This document shows positions 48,918-57,700 of a stretch of 64,000 nt of DNA, in pieces (position 1 is the first letter of the stretch; each line of letters starts with the position of its first letter). Under the pieces are notes generated by a model that was not told the DNA's origin, made no database searches, and was given only the letters and a program-made list of their open reading frames with translations. The stretch comes from Deltaproteobacteria bacterium. GTDB lineage: Bacteria; Myxococcota_A; Polyangia; Polyangiales; JADJMO01. The translations under genes were made by a program, and so were the position numbers. The stretch spans positions 1 to 64,000 of the forward strand of contig JACPFM010000011.1 in assembly GCA_016182965.1 (NCBI GenBank), in the 5' to 3' direction.

Positions 48918-49111
48918 TGACTGGCTTTGAACCAGAACTCCGTCCGACGTGAGATGCGGTCTCGAGAGAGGCCCGGGACCGCCTTCGGCGGTCCCGGGAA
49001 TTGCCGAAGGTCCCAGCGAAGCACTCCGGTTTCAGGAGCCCGCGTCAGGTTCCCGCTAGCCGTGTTCCACGGCGAGAGGGCACCTCGCGAGGTCTGGTGC
49101 AAAGCCACTGA
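48918..49111. repeat. inverted-repeat-bounded element
   Basis: TGACTGGCTTTGAACCAGA (48918-48936) and TCTGGTGCAAAGCCACTGA (49093-49111) are inverted repeats with 17 of 19 matches. Both ends are flanked outside by heptamer variants. There is no gene inside. This may be a miniature non-autonomous element or a stable RNA fold. Confidence 0.6.
48972..48998. terminator. 12-bp GC-rich hairpin
   Basis: A perfect 12-bp inverted repeat CCCGGGACCGCC / GGCGGTCCCGGG with a 3-nt loop. It lies about 175 bp past the stop of the minus-strand MBL gene at 49174 and could end that transcript. Confidence 0.5.
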
Positions 49112-49173
49112 TGACTGATGACCCCGTCCGCGCGACCAACCAGAATGCGCCGGCCCACAATGGCGAACGAGAT

Positions 49174-50019
49174 TCAAGCCACCGACGTCGCCGAGATGCG
49201 TTCGCGTCGGGCGCCCGGCTGCGGCGCGGTGGCCATCGCGGCCATCATCGCCGCCTGATCCGGTCCGACCCACGGCGTCGCCGTGCGCGCCGCGGTCAGG
49301 TTCGCCATCAGCTTGTCGAGCATGCCGCGCGCAGGCGGCAGGTGGCTGCTGAGGACGAGGTCGGGGTGCAGCGAGTGCACGCCGGCGAGCGTGCGGTGCA
49401 AGGCCGTCGCGTCGGTCATGTGCAGCCACGGCGCATCGACGGTCGCCCAGAGCACCCCGCCGTCGCGCAGCGCGGTCGGGTTCATGCCGTTCGCGTCCTC
49501 GGCCGGCTCGCGCAGCACCGCCCCGAACGAGTCGGCGGAGAACAACGTGCGCGTCTTCAGATCGAACAGCGCGGTCGTCTCGGGCGCATCGAAGGTGGGC
49601 GGGCGCAGCGCGAACAGCTTGCGATCGCCGACGTCGAGGGTCTGCCCCGGGTTGAGGAGGAACACGCGATCGGGCGGCAGCTGGCCGCGCAGGCTGTACT
49701 TCCCCATGCCGAGGAACGTGGTCACGATGCGCGCCTGCGGCGCCTCGACGAGCAGGCGCTCGAGGCTGCCGATGTGATCGGGGTCGACGTGCGTGAGCCA
49801 GATCCAACGCAGCGCCGCCGGATCGATCAGCGACCGAAGGCCGCGCATGAACTCCTGCTGAGCCCCGAACAGGCCGGTGTCGATCAGCACCGGCTCCGCG
49901 GCTCGGATGACGAACGCATTGACCGGCACGAGCCCGAGGATCGGAACCGGGAAGTACGCCGGAAGAATCGCCGTGTCCGGCGTGAGCATCCGCGGCGCCA
50001 TCGACAAGATGCCATCCAT
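49174..50019 (-). CDS. MBL-fold hydrolase
   Basis: A 281-residue metallo-beta-lactamase-fold protein with LTHVDPDHIGS (about 96-106), an HxDxDH variant (first His followed by Asp instead of His), as in the oxygen-binding di-iron ODP/flavodiiron subgroup, then FSADSFGAVL and a late SSHLPP His. The ligand set suggests a di-iron site; no flavodoxin domain is attached. Start ATG 50019 has GGGGGA upstream. It follows the peroxiredoxin gene by 120 bp with a hairpin between, so it probably has its own transcript. Confidence 0.88.
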   Translation of the reverse strand: MDGILSMAPRMLTPDTAILPAYFPVPILGLVPVNAFVIRAAEPVLIDTGLFGAQQEFMRGLRSLIDPAALRWIWLTHVDPDHIGSLERLLVEAPQARIVTTFLGMGKYSLRGQLPPDRVFLLNPGQTLDVGDRKLFALRPPTFDAPETTALFDLKTRTLFSADSFGAVLREPAEDANGMNPTALRDGGVLWATVDAPWLHMTDATALHRTLAGVHSLHPDLVLSSHLPPARGMLDKLMANLTAARTATPWVGPDQAAMMAAMATAPQPGARRERISATSVA

Positions 50020-50085
50020 GGTGTGTCCCCCTTGTGTGGCGGGCACCGAGCAATACGGAAGCCACCGGGGGTGCACCGGGCGCGA

Positions 50086-50119
50086 GCCGACGCGCGCGCC
50101 AGCGGAAGCGCGCGTCGGC
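50086..50119 (-). terminator. hairpin after peroxiredoxin gene
   Basis: A perfect 12-bp inverted repeat GCCGACGCGCGC / GCGCGCGTCGGC with a 10-nt loop, 20 bp past the stop of the peroxiredoxin gene. It likely terminates the OsmC-peroxiredoxin operon before the next MBL gene. Confidence 0.6.
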
Positions 50120-50139
50120 GAAGGCGTCTTTGGGCGAGG

Positions 50140-50574
50140 TCAGATGCGCTGGAGCACGTCGTGCGGGTACGTCTTCGCGTCGACCTTCGGCAGCCACTCG
50201 CGGATCCTGCCGTCGGGGCCGATGACCACCCCGACGCGACGAGCGCCCCTGGTCTGCCCCGGATCGGCGGCGCCGTAAGCCTGCGCCATCGCGGCGTCGC
50301 AGGTGAGCAGACAGAAGTTGAAGGAGAACTTCTCGGCGAAGGCCTTGTTCTCGTCGGGCGAGTCGAAGCTCGTTCCGTAGATGACCGCGTTCTTCTTCTC
50401 GAACTCGGCGGCGAGGTCGCGGAACCCGCAACCCTCGGCCGTTCACCCGGGTGTGTCGGCCTTGGGATAGAACCAGAGCACGACGTTCTTGCCGCGCAGA
50501 TCTGCGAGGCGGACCTGCTTGCCGTCGTGATCGACGGCGGTGAAATCGGGGGCCTCGTCGCCGGGCTTCAGCAT
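50140..50574 (-). CDS. bcp: peroxiredoxin Q/BCP with in-frame UGA, probable selenoprotein
   Basis: Read through one UGA, this is a 144-residue BCP/PrxQ. It starts MLKPGDEAPDFTAVDHDGK and carries WFYPKADTPG-U44-TAEGCGFRDL. Position 44 is the peroxidatic Cys of the family (TPGCT), and the resolving Cys five residues on is intact. The UGA is at 50443-50445. Beyond it the frame continues intact: NAVIYGTSFDSPDENKAFAE, FCLLTCDAAMAQAYGA, VGVVIGPDGRIREWLPKVDA, to a stop at 50140. A hairpin right after the UGA matches bacterial SECIS rules. It would reduce peroxides using selenocysteine. ATG 50574 is 2 bp after the osmC stop. A conventional gene caller would truncate it at 43 residues. Confidence 0.85.
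50413..50436 (-). promoter_or_regulatory. SECIS-like hairpin downstream of UGA
   Basis: Minus strand, starting 7 nt after the UGA: lower stem GAGG/CCUC extended by U-A, a U that is bulged or paired with G, upper stem GCGG/CCGC and loop GUU. The core GGUUGCGGGUU parallels GGUUGCAGGUC of the E. coli fdhF SECIS, including the bulged U and loop GU known to contact SelB. The apical loop starts 17 nt after the UGA. Confidence 0.75.
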
Positions 50575-50576
50575 GC

Positions 50577-50999
50577 TCAGCTCGCCAGGGTGGCGTGGAG
50601 GGTGACCTCGACGGCGAGCGCCCGGCTCACCGGGCAGCCCTTCTTGGTGGCCAGGGCGATCTCCTGGAACTTCGCGGCGTCGACGCCGTCGACGCGCGCG
50701 TCGCACTTCAGCTCGATGCCCGTGATGGTGAAGCCGATGTCCTGCTTCTCGAGCTTCACGTCGGCGGTGGTCTCGATCGACTTGGGCGCCGCGCCGGCCT
50801 TCACGAGGGCGAGCGAGAGGGCCATCGAGAAGCAGCCCGCGAGGGCCGCGCCGATCAGCTCCTCGGGGTTGCTCCCCTTGACCCCCTCGAAGCGCGTGCC
50901 GGCGGTGTAGGCGATCTCGCCGCCGTTGGCCGGCCTCATCGTCCCCTTGCCCTCTTTGAACGGACCGTCCCAACGCGCGGAGGCTTTGCTGATAGGCAT
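50577..50999 (-). CDS. OsmC family peroxiredoxin
   Basis: A 140-residue OsmC protein. Both catalytic Cys are present: GAALAGCFSMALSL (Cys56 region) and KKGCPVSRAL (near residue 124), with the usual N-terminal beta-sheet (RWDGPFKEGKGTM). OsmC/Ohr enzymes reduce organic hydroperoxides using lipoyl or thiol donors. It is the upstream gene of a pair with the UGA-containing peroxiredoxin, 2 bp apart, so the two peroxidases are made together. It is divergent from the MBL gene at 51108. Confidence 0.93.
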   Translation of the reverse strand: MPISKASARWDGPFKEGKGTMRPANGGEIAYTAGTRFEGVKGSNPEELIGAALAGCFSMALSLALVKAGAAPKSIETTADVKLEKQDIGFTITGIELKCDARVDGVDAAKFQEIALATKKGCPVSRALAVEVTLHATLAS

Positions 51000-51107
51000 G
51001 GCCGAAGGGAGCCACGCACGGGTCGCGCGGTCAATGCCGCGTCCGCTCGCGTCGGCGTCGAAATGCCATGGATGAGACGGCCGATTTCCGGTAGCCGTGG
51101 AGGGGCA

Positions 51108-51932
51108 GTGCGCGTCACCGTCCTCGCCAGCGGGTCCAGCGGGAACGCCACGTTGTTCGAGTCGGGCGCGAGCAGCGTGCTGGTCGACGCGGGCGTCGCG
51201 CCGCGCGCGCTCGAAGAGTCGTTGGTGTCGCTCGGCGCCAGGGTCCCCGACGCGATCGTGATCACCCACGCGCACCTCGATCACGTGGGGCACGCCGCGC
51301 GCATCGCGCGCCGCCGCAACGTGCCGGTGTACCTCACCGAGGCGACCTCGCGCGCGGTGCAGCTCCCGGCGCAGGTGGAGGAGTACCGCTTCCAGACGCG
51401 CGAGCCCTTCGAGATCGGCGCTCTTCTGCTCGAGCCGCTCCCGGTGCCGCACGACGCGGCGAACGTCTCGCTCCGCATCAGCGACGCGGCGAGCAGCGCG
51501 GGGCTCGCGACGGATCTCGGCGAGCCGACCGGCGCGCTGCTCGATCACCTCCGCGGGTGCGACGTGGTGCTGCTCGAGTCCAACCACGACGAACGCCTGC
51601 TCGCCTGCGGCCCCTACCCCTTCTACCTGAAGCGGCGCGTGGCCTCGTCGCGCGGACACCTGTCGAACCGGCAGGCGCACGCCCTCTTGCGCAGGCTCGG
51701 CCCGCGCGCGCACACGGTGGTGCTGGTGCACCTGTCGAGCACCAACAACACGCCCGAGCTCGCGCTCGAAGAGGCGCGCGACGCGCTTTCGGTGCGCGTC
51801 GCGGTGCACGTCGCGCCCGCCCGCGGAACCTTGTCCGTGCAGACGACACTCGAGCGCCTCGAGCGCGGTGGCGAGCGCGAGGCGGCGTCCGACACGCGTC
51901 GGCGGCGACCGATTCAGCTATCCTTGTTGTAA
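51108..51932 (+). CDS. YycJ/WalJ-like MBL-fold hydrolase
   Basis: A 274-residue MBL-fold protein. The start VRVTVLASGSSGNATLFESG is typical of the YycJ family, and ITHAHLDHVGH (HxHxDH) plus SSRGHLSN give a complete metal set. Relatives act as 5'-3' DNA exonucleases, but here the C-terminal 40 residues are basic and lineage-specific. GTG 51108 has GGAGG 5 nt upstream. The TAA stop overlaps the next ATG (51930-51934, TAATG), so it is coupled to the two oxidoreductase genes downstream; the functional link is unclear. Confidence 0.87.
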   Translation: MRVTVLASGSSGNATLFESGASSVLVDAGVAPRALEESLVSLGARVPDAIVITHAHLDHVGHAARIARRRNVPVYLTEATSRAVQLPAQVEEYRFQTREPFEIGALLLEPLPVPHDAANVSLRISDAASSAGLATDLGEPTGALLDHLRGCDVVLLESNHDERLLACGPYPFYLKRRVASSRGHLSNRQAHALLRRLGPRAHTVVLVHLSSTNNTPELALEEARDALSVRVAVHVAPARGTLSVQTTLERLERGGEREAASDTRRRRPIQLSLL

Positions 51933-52504
51933 TGAACCGCCGCGGCTTCCTGCGCGCGGGGCTCGCGTGGGCCGCCCTGGGGGCGACCGGCGTCGCCGCG
52001 CTGCTCCGCACGTCCGGCTACGACCGCGCCGATCGGCGCGTGGCGTACATGCGCGCGCTCTCGGCGTGGCACCTCGCGGTCGTCGACGCGCTCGCCGATC
52101 GGATGTGCGCGGCCGACGTCGACTACGACGCGCCCGGCGCGCCGCCGAGGCCGCGCGAGGTCGAGGTCGCCGCGTTCGTCGACGCGTTCGTCGCCGACTC
52201 CGAGCCGCCCATCCGTCGCGATCTGCTGGCCGCGATCGGCGCGCTCGAGCACGCGTTCCCCGCGCTCGCCGGGCAGGTGCAGCGGTTCACCGCGCTGTCG
52301 CCCGCACGGCAAGACGCGGTGCTCGCGGCCATGGAGGGCTCGTCGATCGACCTGGTGCGCGGCGCGTTCCACGGGCTGAAGTCGCTCGTGATGATGGGCT
52401 ACTACCGCGATCCGCGGACCTGGGGCGTGCTCGCCTACGACGGCCCGCTGGTGAACCGCCCGGCTGGCGGCTGGGTGCCCCTCCGCTACAAGGGGGCGTC
52501 GTGA
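51932..52504 (+). CDS. gluconate 2-dehydrogenase subunit 3-like Tat protein
   Basis: A 190-residue protein with a Tat signal (MNRRGFLRAGLAWAALGATG) and the pattern of gluconate 2-dehydrogenase subunit 3: AYMRALSAWHLAVVDALADRM, then FHGLKSLVMMGYYRDPRTWGVLAYDGP. Such small subunits escort GMC flavoproteins across the membrane. Its ATG overlaps the upstream stop and its TGA overlaps the GTG of the GMC gene, so three genes are co-translated. Confidence 0.85.
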   Translation: MNRRGFLRAGLAWAALGATGVAALLRTSGYDRADRRVAYMRALSAWHLAVVDALADRMCAADVDYDAPGAPPRPREVEVAAFVDAFVADSEPPIRRDLLAAIGALEHAFPALAGQVQRFTALSPARQDAVLAAMEGSSIDLVRGAFHGLKSLVMMGYYRDPRTWGVLAYDGPLVNRPAGGWVPLRYKGAS

Positions 52505-54009
52505 TCCGCTCCGGCAACGAGCTCACCGAAGACCTCGTGGTCGAGGCGCCGGCGTGCGTCGTCGGCCTCGGCGCCGGCGGCTCGGTGGTCCTGCGAGCGC
52601 TCGCGCGCGCCGGGCTGCCGGCGGTCGCGCTGGAGGAGGGCAGCGATCACACGCCGTTCCAGTTCAACCAGCGCGAGGAGCAGATGATCCCCGAGCTGTT
52701 CCAGGAGCGCGGCGGTCGGATGACCGACGACCTCGCGATCCAGGTGCTGCAGGGGCGCGGCGTCGGCGGCTCGACCATCCACAACACCAACCTCTGCAAG
52801 CGCACGCCCACCGAGATCCTCGAGCTGTGGGCGCGGCGCTACGGCGTCGAGGGCTGCGGCCCGCGCGACATGGAGGCGGCGTTCCAGACCATCGAGCGCG
52901 ATCTGTCGGTCTCGCGCATCCCCGACGACGGCATCAACCCGAACAACGACGCGCTCCGGCGCGGCATCGCCGCGCTCGGCTGGCGCGGCGGCGTGCTCTC
53001 GCACAACCGCGTCGGCTGCATCGGCAGCGGCTTCTGCGAGCTCGGCTGCGCCTACGACGCCAAGCGCAACGCGCGCAAGGTGCTCATCCCCGAGGCGCTC
53101 GATCGCGGCGCGCGCATCTTCTCCGACGTCCGCGCGACCCGCATCCTCCACGATCGCAAGCAGGTGCTCGGGGTCGAGGGGCGCACCGCCGGCGGGCGGC
53201 GGGTCACCGTGCGCACCAAGGTGGTGGTGCTCGCCGGCAGCGCGGTCGGCAGCGCCGCGCTCGCCATCGCGAGCGAGCTGCCCGATCCGCACCTGCAGCA
53301 GGGCGAGCACCTGCGCATCCACCCGGGCGGCGTGGTCGCCGGCGTGTTCGACCAGCCGATCGACGGCTGGAAGGGCATCCCGCAGAGCTACGAGTGCACC
53401 GAGTGGCTCGATCTCGACGAGAAGTCCGACAAGCGCGTGTGGATCACCACCGCCTTCGCGCACCCGATCGGCACCGCGGTGGTGCTCCCCGGCTTCGGCG
53501 CCGCGCACATGAAGTCGATGCGCGGCTACCGCCACCTCGCCGTGCTCACCGCGATGCTGCACGACGAGTCGGCCGGGCACGTCTGGCTGAAGGACGGCAC
53601 GCGCACGATGCTCCACTACGAGATGAACGAGGGCGATCGGCGGCAGATGGTCATCGGCCTCCGCGCGTGCGCCCGCATCCTCCTCGCCGCCGGCGCGCGC
53701 GAGGTGGTGGTGCCCGCCGTGCCCCCGCTCACCATCCGTCGCGAGGCCGAGATCGAGCGCATCGACGCCAACGTCGTGCGCCCGCACAACATCCCGCTCA
53801 CCGCCGTGCACCCGATGGGCACCATGCGCATGGGGCGGGAACCGAAGACGTCGGTGGTGCGCTCGACCGGCGAGCACCACCACGTGCGCGGCGTCTTCGT
53901 CGCCGACGGCTCGCTGTTTCCGACGAGCCTGGGCGGCCCGCCGCAGATCTCCATCTACGCCTTCGCCGAGCACCTCTCGCCGCACATCGTCGCGGCGGCG
54001 CGCGGCTGA
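52501..54009 (+). CDS. GMC-family flavin oxidoreductase
   Basis: A 502-residue GMC oxidoreductase. FAD-binding VVGLGAGGSVVLRALARAG (about 19-37), LQGRGVGGSTIHNTNL as the second GMC signature, CIGSGFCELGCAYDAKRNA with four Cys, and the C-terminal HPMGTMRMG...VADGSLFPTS. It would oxidise an alcohol or sugar and pass electrons to a membrane or periplasmic acceptor via the small subunit. It lacks its own signal, consistent with hitch-hiking on the Tat subunit. No cytochrome subunit is next to it. Start GTG 52501. Confidence 0.92.
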   Translation: MIRSGNELTEDLVVEAPACVVGLGAGGSVVLRALARAGLPAVALEEGSDHTPFQFNQREEQMIPELFQERGGRMTDDLAIQVLQGRGVGGSTIHNTNLCKRTPTEILELWARRYGVEGCGPRDMEAAFQTIERDLSVSRIPDDGINPNNDALRRGIAALGWRGGVLSHNRVGCIGSGFCELGCAYDAKRNARKVLIPEALDRGARIFSDVRATRILHDRKQVLGVEGRTAGGRRVTVRTKVVVLAGSAVGSAALAIASELPDPHLQQGEHLRIHPGGVVAGVFDQPIDGWKGIPQSYECTEWLDLDEKSDKRVWITTAFAHPIGTAVVLPGFGAAHMKSMRGYRHLAVLTAMLHDESAGHVWLKDGTRTMLHYEMNEGDRRQMVIGLRACARILLAAGAREVVVPAVPPLTIRREAEIERIDANVVRPHNIPLTAVHPMGTMRMGREPKTSVVRSTGEHHHVRGVFVADGSLFPTSLGGPPQISIYAFAEHLSPHIVAAARG

Positions 54010-54143
54010 CGCCGCTCTCGGGATGCGCCGCCGACGACGCCGGCCCGGGAGTCGAGCGCCGGCCGCATCCAGTCCGCGCAACCGGCACCGTCGGCCGGTC
54101 GACATGCGTCATGGCGTCGCGATCGACTACGCTCAGAACCGAG

Positions 54144-54701
54144 ATGGACCCGCCGCGCAAGGTGCCGACCGTCGCCGACCTCGATGCCCTGCCAGTTGGG
54201 ATCAAGGGCGAGATCATCGAGGGTGTCATGTACACGATGACGCGGCCGCGCGGTCCGCATCAGCGGATGGGACTCGAGATCGGCGGTGATCTGCGGGATC
54301 CCTTCACCCGCGGCCGCGGCGGGCCAGGTGGGTGGTGGATCTTGCCGGAGCCCGGCATCGAGCTGCCCGCCACACCCGAGATTTCGCCGGACCTGGCCGG
54401 CTGGCGCCGCGAACGACTGCCGGAGCTGCCTCAGGACGCTGCCATCACGGTCGTCCCTGACTGGGTCTGCGAGATCCTCTCGCCGACGACGCGTCGCCAC
54501 AACTTGCTCATCAAGAAGCCCTATTACGCGCGCGTGGGCGTCCCGCACCACTGGCTCATCGATCTCGAGGCGAAGACGGTCTCGGCCTATCGGCTCGAAG
54601 GCGCCCGTTGGGTCGAGCTCGGCGTCTGGGGCGACGAACGCACCGCGCGCATCGAGCCGTTCGACGCGATCGCGCTCGACGTCGGAGGTTGGTGGATGTG
54701 A
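54144..54701 (+). CDS. Uma2 family putative nuclease (DUF820)
   Basis: A 185-residue restriction-endonuclease-fold protein. EIIEGVMYTMTRPRGPHQRMG, PDLAGWRRERLPELP, VVPDWVCEILSPTTRRHNLLIKKPYYARVGVPHHWLID contain the Uma2 PD-(D/E)xK-like core (PDLAG; CEILSP; K). These proteins are common in cyanobacteria and myxobacteria; role unknown, sometimes linked with mobile elements. G+C is somewhat lower than its neighbours at the third position, so it may be more recently acquired. It is convergent with the PPDK-N protein gene, 52 bp apart. Confidence 0.9.
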   Translation: MDPPRKVPTVADLDALPVGIKGEIIEGVMYTMTRPRGPHQRMGLEIGGDLRDPFTRGRGGPGGWWILPEPGIELPATPEISPDLAGWRRERLPELPQDAAITVVPDWVCEILSPTTRRHNLLIKKPYYARVGVPHHWLIDLEAKTVSAYRLEGARWVELGVWGDERTARIEPFDAIALDVGGWWM

Positions 54702-54753
54702 GCACGCGCCGAACGGCTGAGAACGATAGGCGCCCAGCTCATTGCACACCCGG

Positions 54754-57700
54754 TCAACCCGGCTTGAGGATCGTCGCCGTGCTGTGCCGTCCGTCGAGGA
54801 GGATGCGCAGCGGCTCGTCGAACCGCACGTGCCGCACCTCGCCGGTGTCGGTGACCGCCGGCTGCTGATCGAGCCACGCCTGGTCGAGGAAGCGCGCGTG
54901 CGTCGACTGGCGTTTGTCGACGCTCGAGATGGTCAGGTAGCCGATGCGGAACGACGTGACGTTGTGGAAGAAGTGCGCCGCCTGCGACGGCTCGACCTCA
55001 CGGTCCTCGAACACCGTCTCGACGATCACGCGCGCGCCGGCGATCTGCGCCCACTTCACCGGGACGCCGAGCCGCGGATCGCTCGAGCCCCACCGGCCGG
55101 GGCCGACCAGCAGGTAGGGCACGTTGTCGGCGAGCAGCTTCTTGTTGATGCTGGCGACCTGCTCGGCGACCGCCGGCGTCTCGTTGGCCTGCAGGTCGCG
55201 GCGCTTGACGTACACGACGTCGCGGACCCCTTCGATCACGCCGTGGCCGAGCGAGCGATCCGTCGCGCAGAGGATCTGATCGGGCGAGAAGCCCTCGGTC
55301 TCGACCACGCCGTCGAGCGCCTGCGTCGCCTGCGGTCGCACCTGCAGGACGTACAGCGAGGGCTCCCTGCGCGCGCGCCCGCTCGGCGCCGAGCGGCCCC
55401 AGTCGCCGGCGTCGACCGCGAACTCGATCTCGACCGGGCAGCCGAGCCCCTCGCGGAACAGCTGCAGGAGCTCCTTCAGCGCGGGCGCGAGCGGGACGGC
55501 GCCCCACTTGAGCACGTTGTGGAAGGAGACCACCCGCGGACCCGGCGTGGTGAGGTCGTCTCGGATCAGATCGTCGTCCGCCGAATACACGCTGCCGGCG
55601 AGCGCGAAGGTGCCGTCGGCCTCCGCCTCGCGGAGATCGTACTCGCGCGTGCCGCCGCCGCCCTCGAGCTTCGGCGAGGTGTCGGTGAGATCGAGCGCGG
55701 TGAAGCGGCGCTGCGTGTAGCGGAGGTAGTCGCGCGCGCAGCCGAACTGCGGCAGCACCGACGGCTCGGCCGGCGAGAACTGCAGCCCCGCCCCGCCCTG
55801 CGCGATCGTCTCGCCGAGGCCGAGCGCGATGAAGGCGAGGCCGTCCTCGGCGCGCTGGTGACCGATCGGGTAGTAGTTGTACGAGACGGCGACGCCGCTG
55901 ACGTGCGGGTAGAACCGGCCGTTGCGCGCCTGCCCGACGACCTCCTGCACCAGGACGGCCATCTTCTCGTCCTCGACCGAGTACTGCGTGCGCCCGATGT
56001 AGGCGCGCGCGTCGTCGGAGTACGTCGAGGCCCACACCGCCTTGATCGCGCGACAGAGCTGGCCGAAGCGCTCCTCGGGATCGGGGTGGTTGTTGGGCAG
56101 CATGTAGGTCGCGTAGATGCCCGCGAACGGCTGCAGCTGCGAGTCCTCGAGGAGGCTCGACGACCGCACGGCCAAGGGCCCGCCGAGCGGCGCGACGGTG
56201 CGGCGCAGCTTGTGGCGCAGATCGTCGGAGAGCCGCGCCGTGCGGCAGCGCTCGAAGATCTCCTGCTGGGTGAGGTTCCCCGTGCCGCCGCTGAGGATCT
56301 TGTGACCCTCCATGAACTTGTCGAACTCGTCGGTCGGGACGACCACCGAGTGCGGGATGCGGATGGCCAGACCGGGGAAGCGATCGGCCAGGCCGTTGCG
56401 CGCGATGAGCGTGCTGACGAACGCGAGGCCGCGCGCCTTGCCGCCGATCGAGCCCTTGCCGAGGCGGATGAACTGCGCCGCCGGCGGGCGCCGCGAGGTG
56501 TAGTCGGAGATCGCGCCCTCCTGCTGCCGCGCGCGCTCGGCCCCGAGCGCCTCGATGAGGAAGGTGCGGATCGCCTCCGGCCCGCCGAACTCCGCCGCCT
56601 TGCGCGAACGCAGGCGGTCGGCGATGGAGAACATGCAGCGCGCCGTCAGCCAGTGCGAGAAGTGGTCGCGGCTGGCGTGGTACCAGATCGACTCCGCCGG
56701 CACCGTGCGCAGCACCTGCTCGAGCTCGTAGGCGTGGCGCGCGCGACCGACCTCGGAGCGATCGGGGAGGCGGAACACGAAGTCGCCGAAGCCGAGCGAC
56801 TCCTTGACGAACTTGCCGATGTCCTTGAGCAGGTTCGGCGAGTTCTTGTCGGCGTACTTGACGTTGAGGTGCCTGGCCTGGTCGGCGCTCGCCGGCTCGG
56901 CCGACTGCACCATGATCGCGAGGTCGGGCGCGCGGGCGCGGATCTCGCGCACCAGATCGAACCCGGCCTGCGGGTCCTCCTCGCCCTTGCGCGGGAAGCG
57001 CACGTCGCTGATCACGGCGATGGTCGCGTCCTGGAAGCGCTCGAAGAGCGCCATGGCCTTCTCGTAGTCGCGCGCGAGGAGCACCTTCGGACGGGCCCGC
57101 ATGCGCATGAGCCGGTGCAGGTCGTTGAGCCCCTCGGCGACGAGCGACTCCGACTGCTTCATCAGCTCGGTGTAGAGCATGCTGAGGAACGACGAGTACC
57201 GTCGCACCGAGTCCTCGACGACGATGATCGCGCGGACCCCGGCCTGCGTGTCGTGCGCGATGTTCAGCGCGTCTTCGACCAGCTTGATGATCGCCAGCAT
57301 GATGCGGGCGTCGCCCGTCCAGCTCATGACGTGGTCGATGCGAGAGGTGTCGATCGGCGCCCCGAACTGGCCCAGGTCGGCCTCGGTGCGCACCAGGAGC
57401 ACCACCGGCATGTTCGGGTGGTGCGCCTTCACGCGTCGCGCGAGGGTGCCGGCGTCCATGTCGCCGATGCGCACCATGGTCATCACGAGGTCGAACCGGC
57501 GCTCGACGAGCATCTCGAGGGCACGCGCGCCGGAGGCGACGTGGGTGATGCGGGGCGCGTTCGAGAGGTTCAGCTCCGAGTACTCGGTGAAGATCCGATC
57601 GGTGAGCCGCCCGTCCTCCTCGAGGATGAACGCGTCGTACTGGGAGCTGACCAGCAGCACCTCGCGGACGCGGTTCGGCATCAGATCGTGGAAGACCTCG

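Larger units (their letters stand above)
48728..49173. other. 446-bp gene-free stretch with repeat elements
   Basis: No gene is evident between the two minus-strand MBL genes. It contains copy B of the dispersed heptamer element (48784-48878), an imperfect 19-bp inverted-repeat pair enclosing 156 bp (48918-48936 and 49093-49111, 17 of 19 matches), a long GC-rich hairpin (48972-48998), and further heptamer variants (ACTGATG). Confidence 0.75.

Noticed and set aside
50443..50445. UGA as simple nonsense mutation or frameshift
   Set aside because: The frame is intact on both sides, the codon falls on the catalytic Cys and a SECIS-like fold follows; a plain mutation remains possible but less likely.
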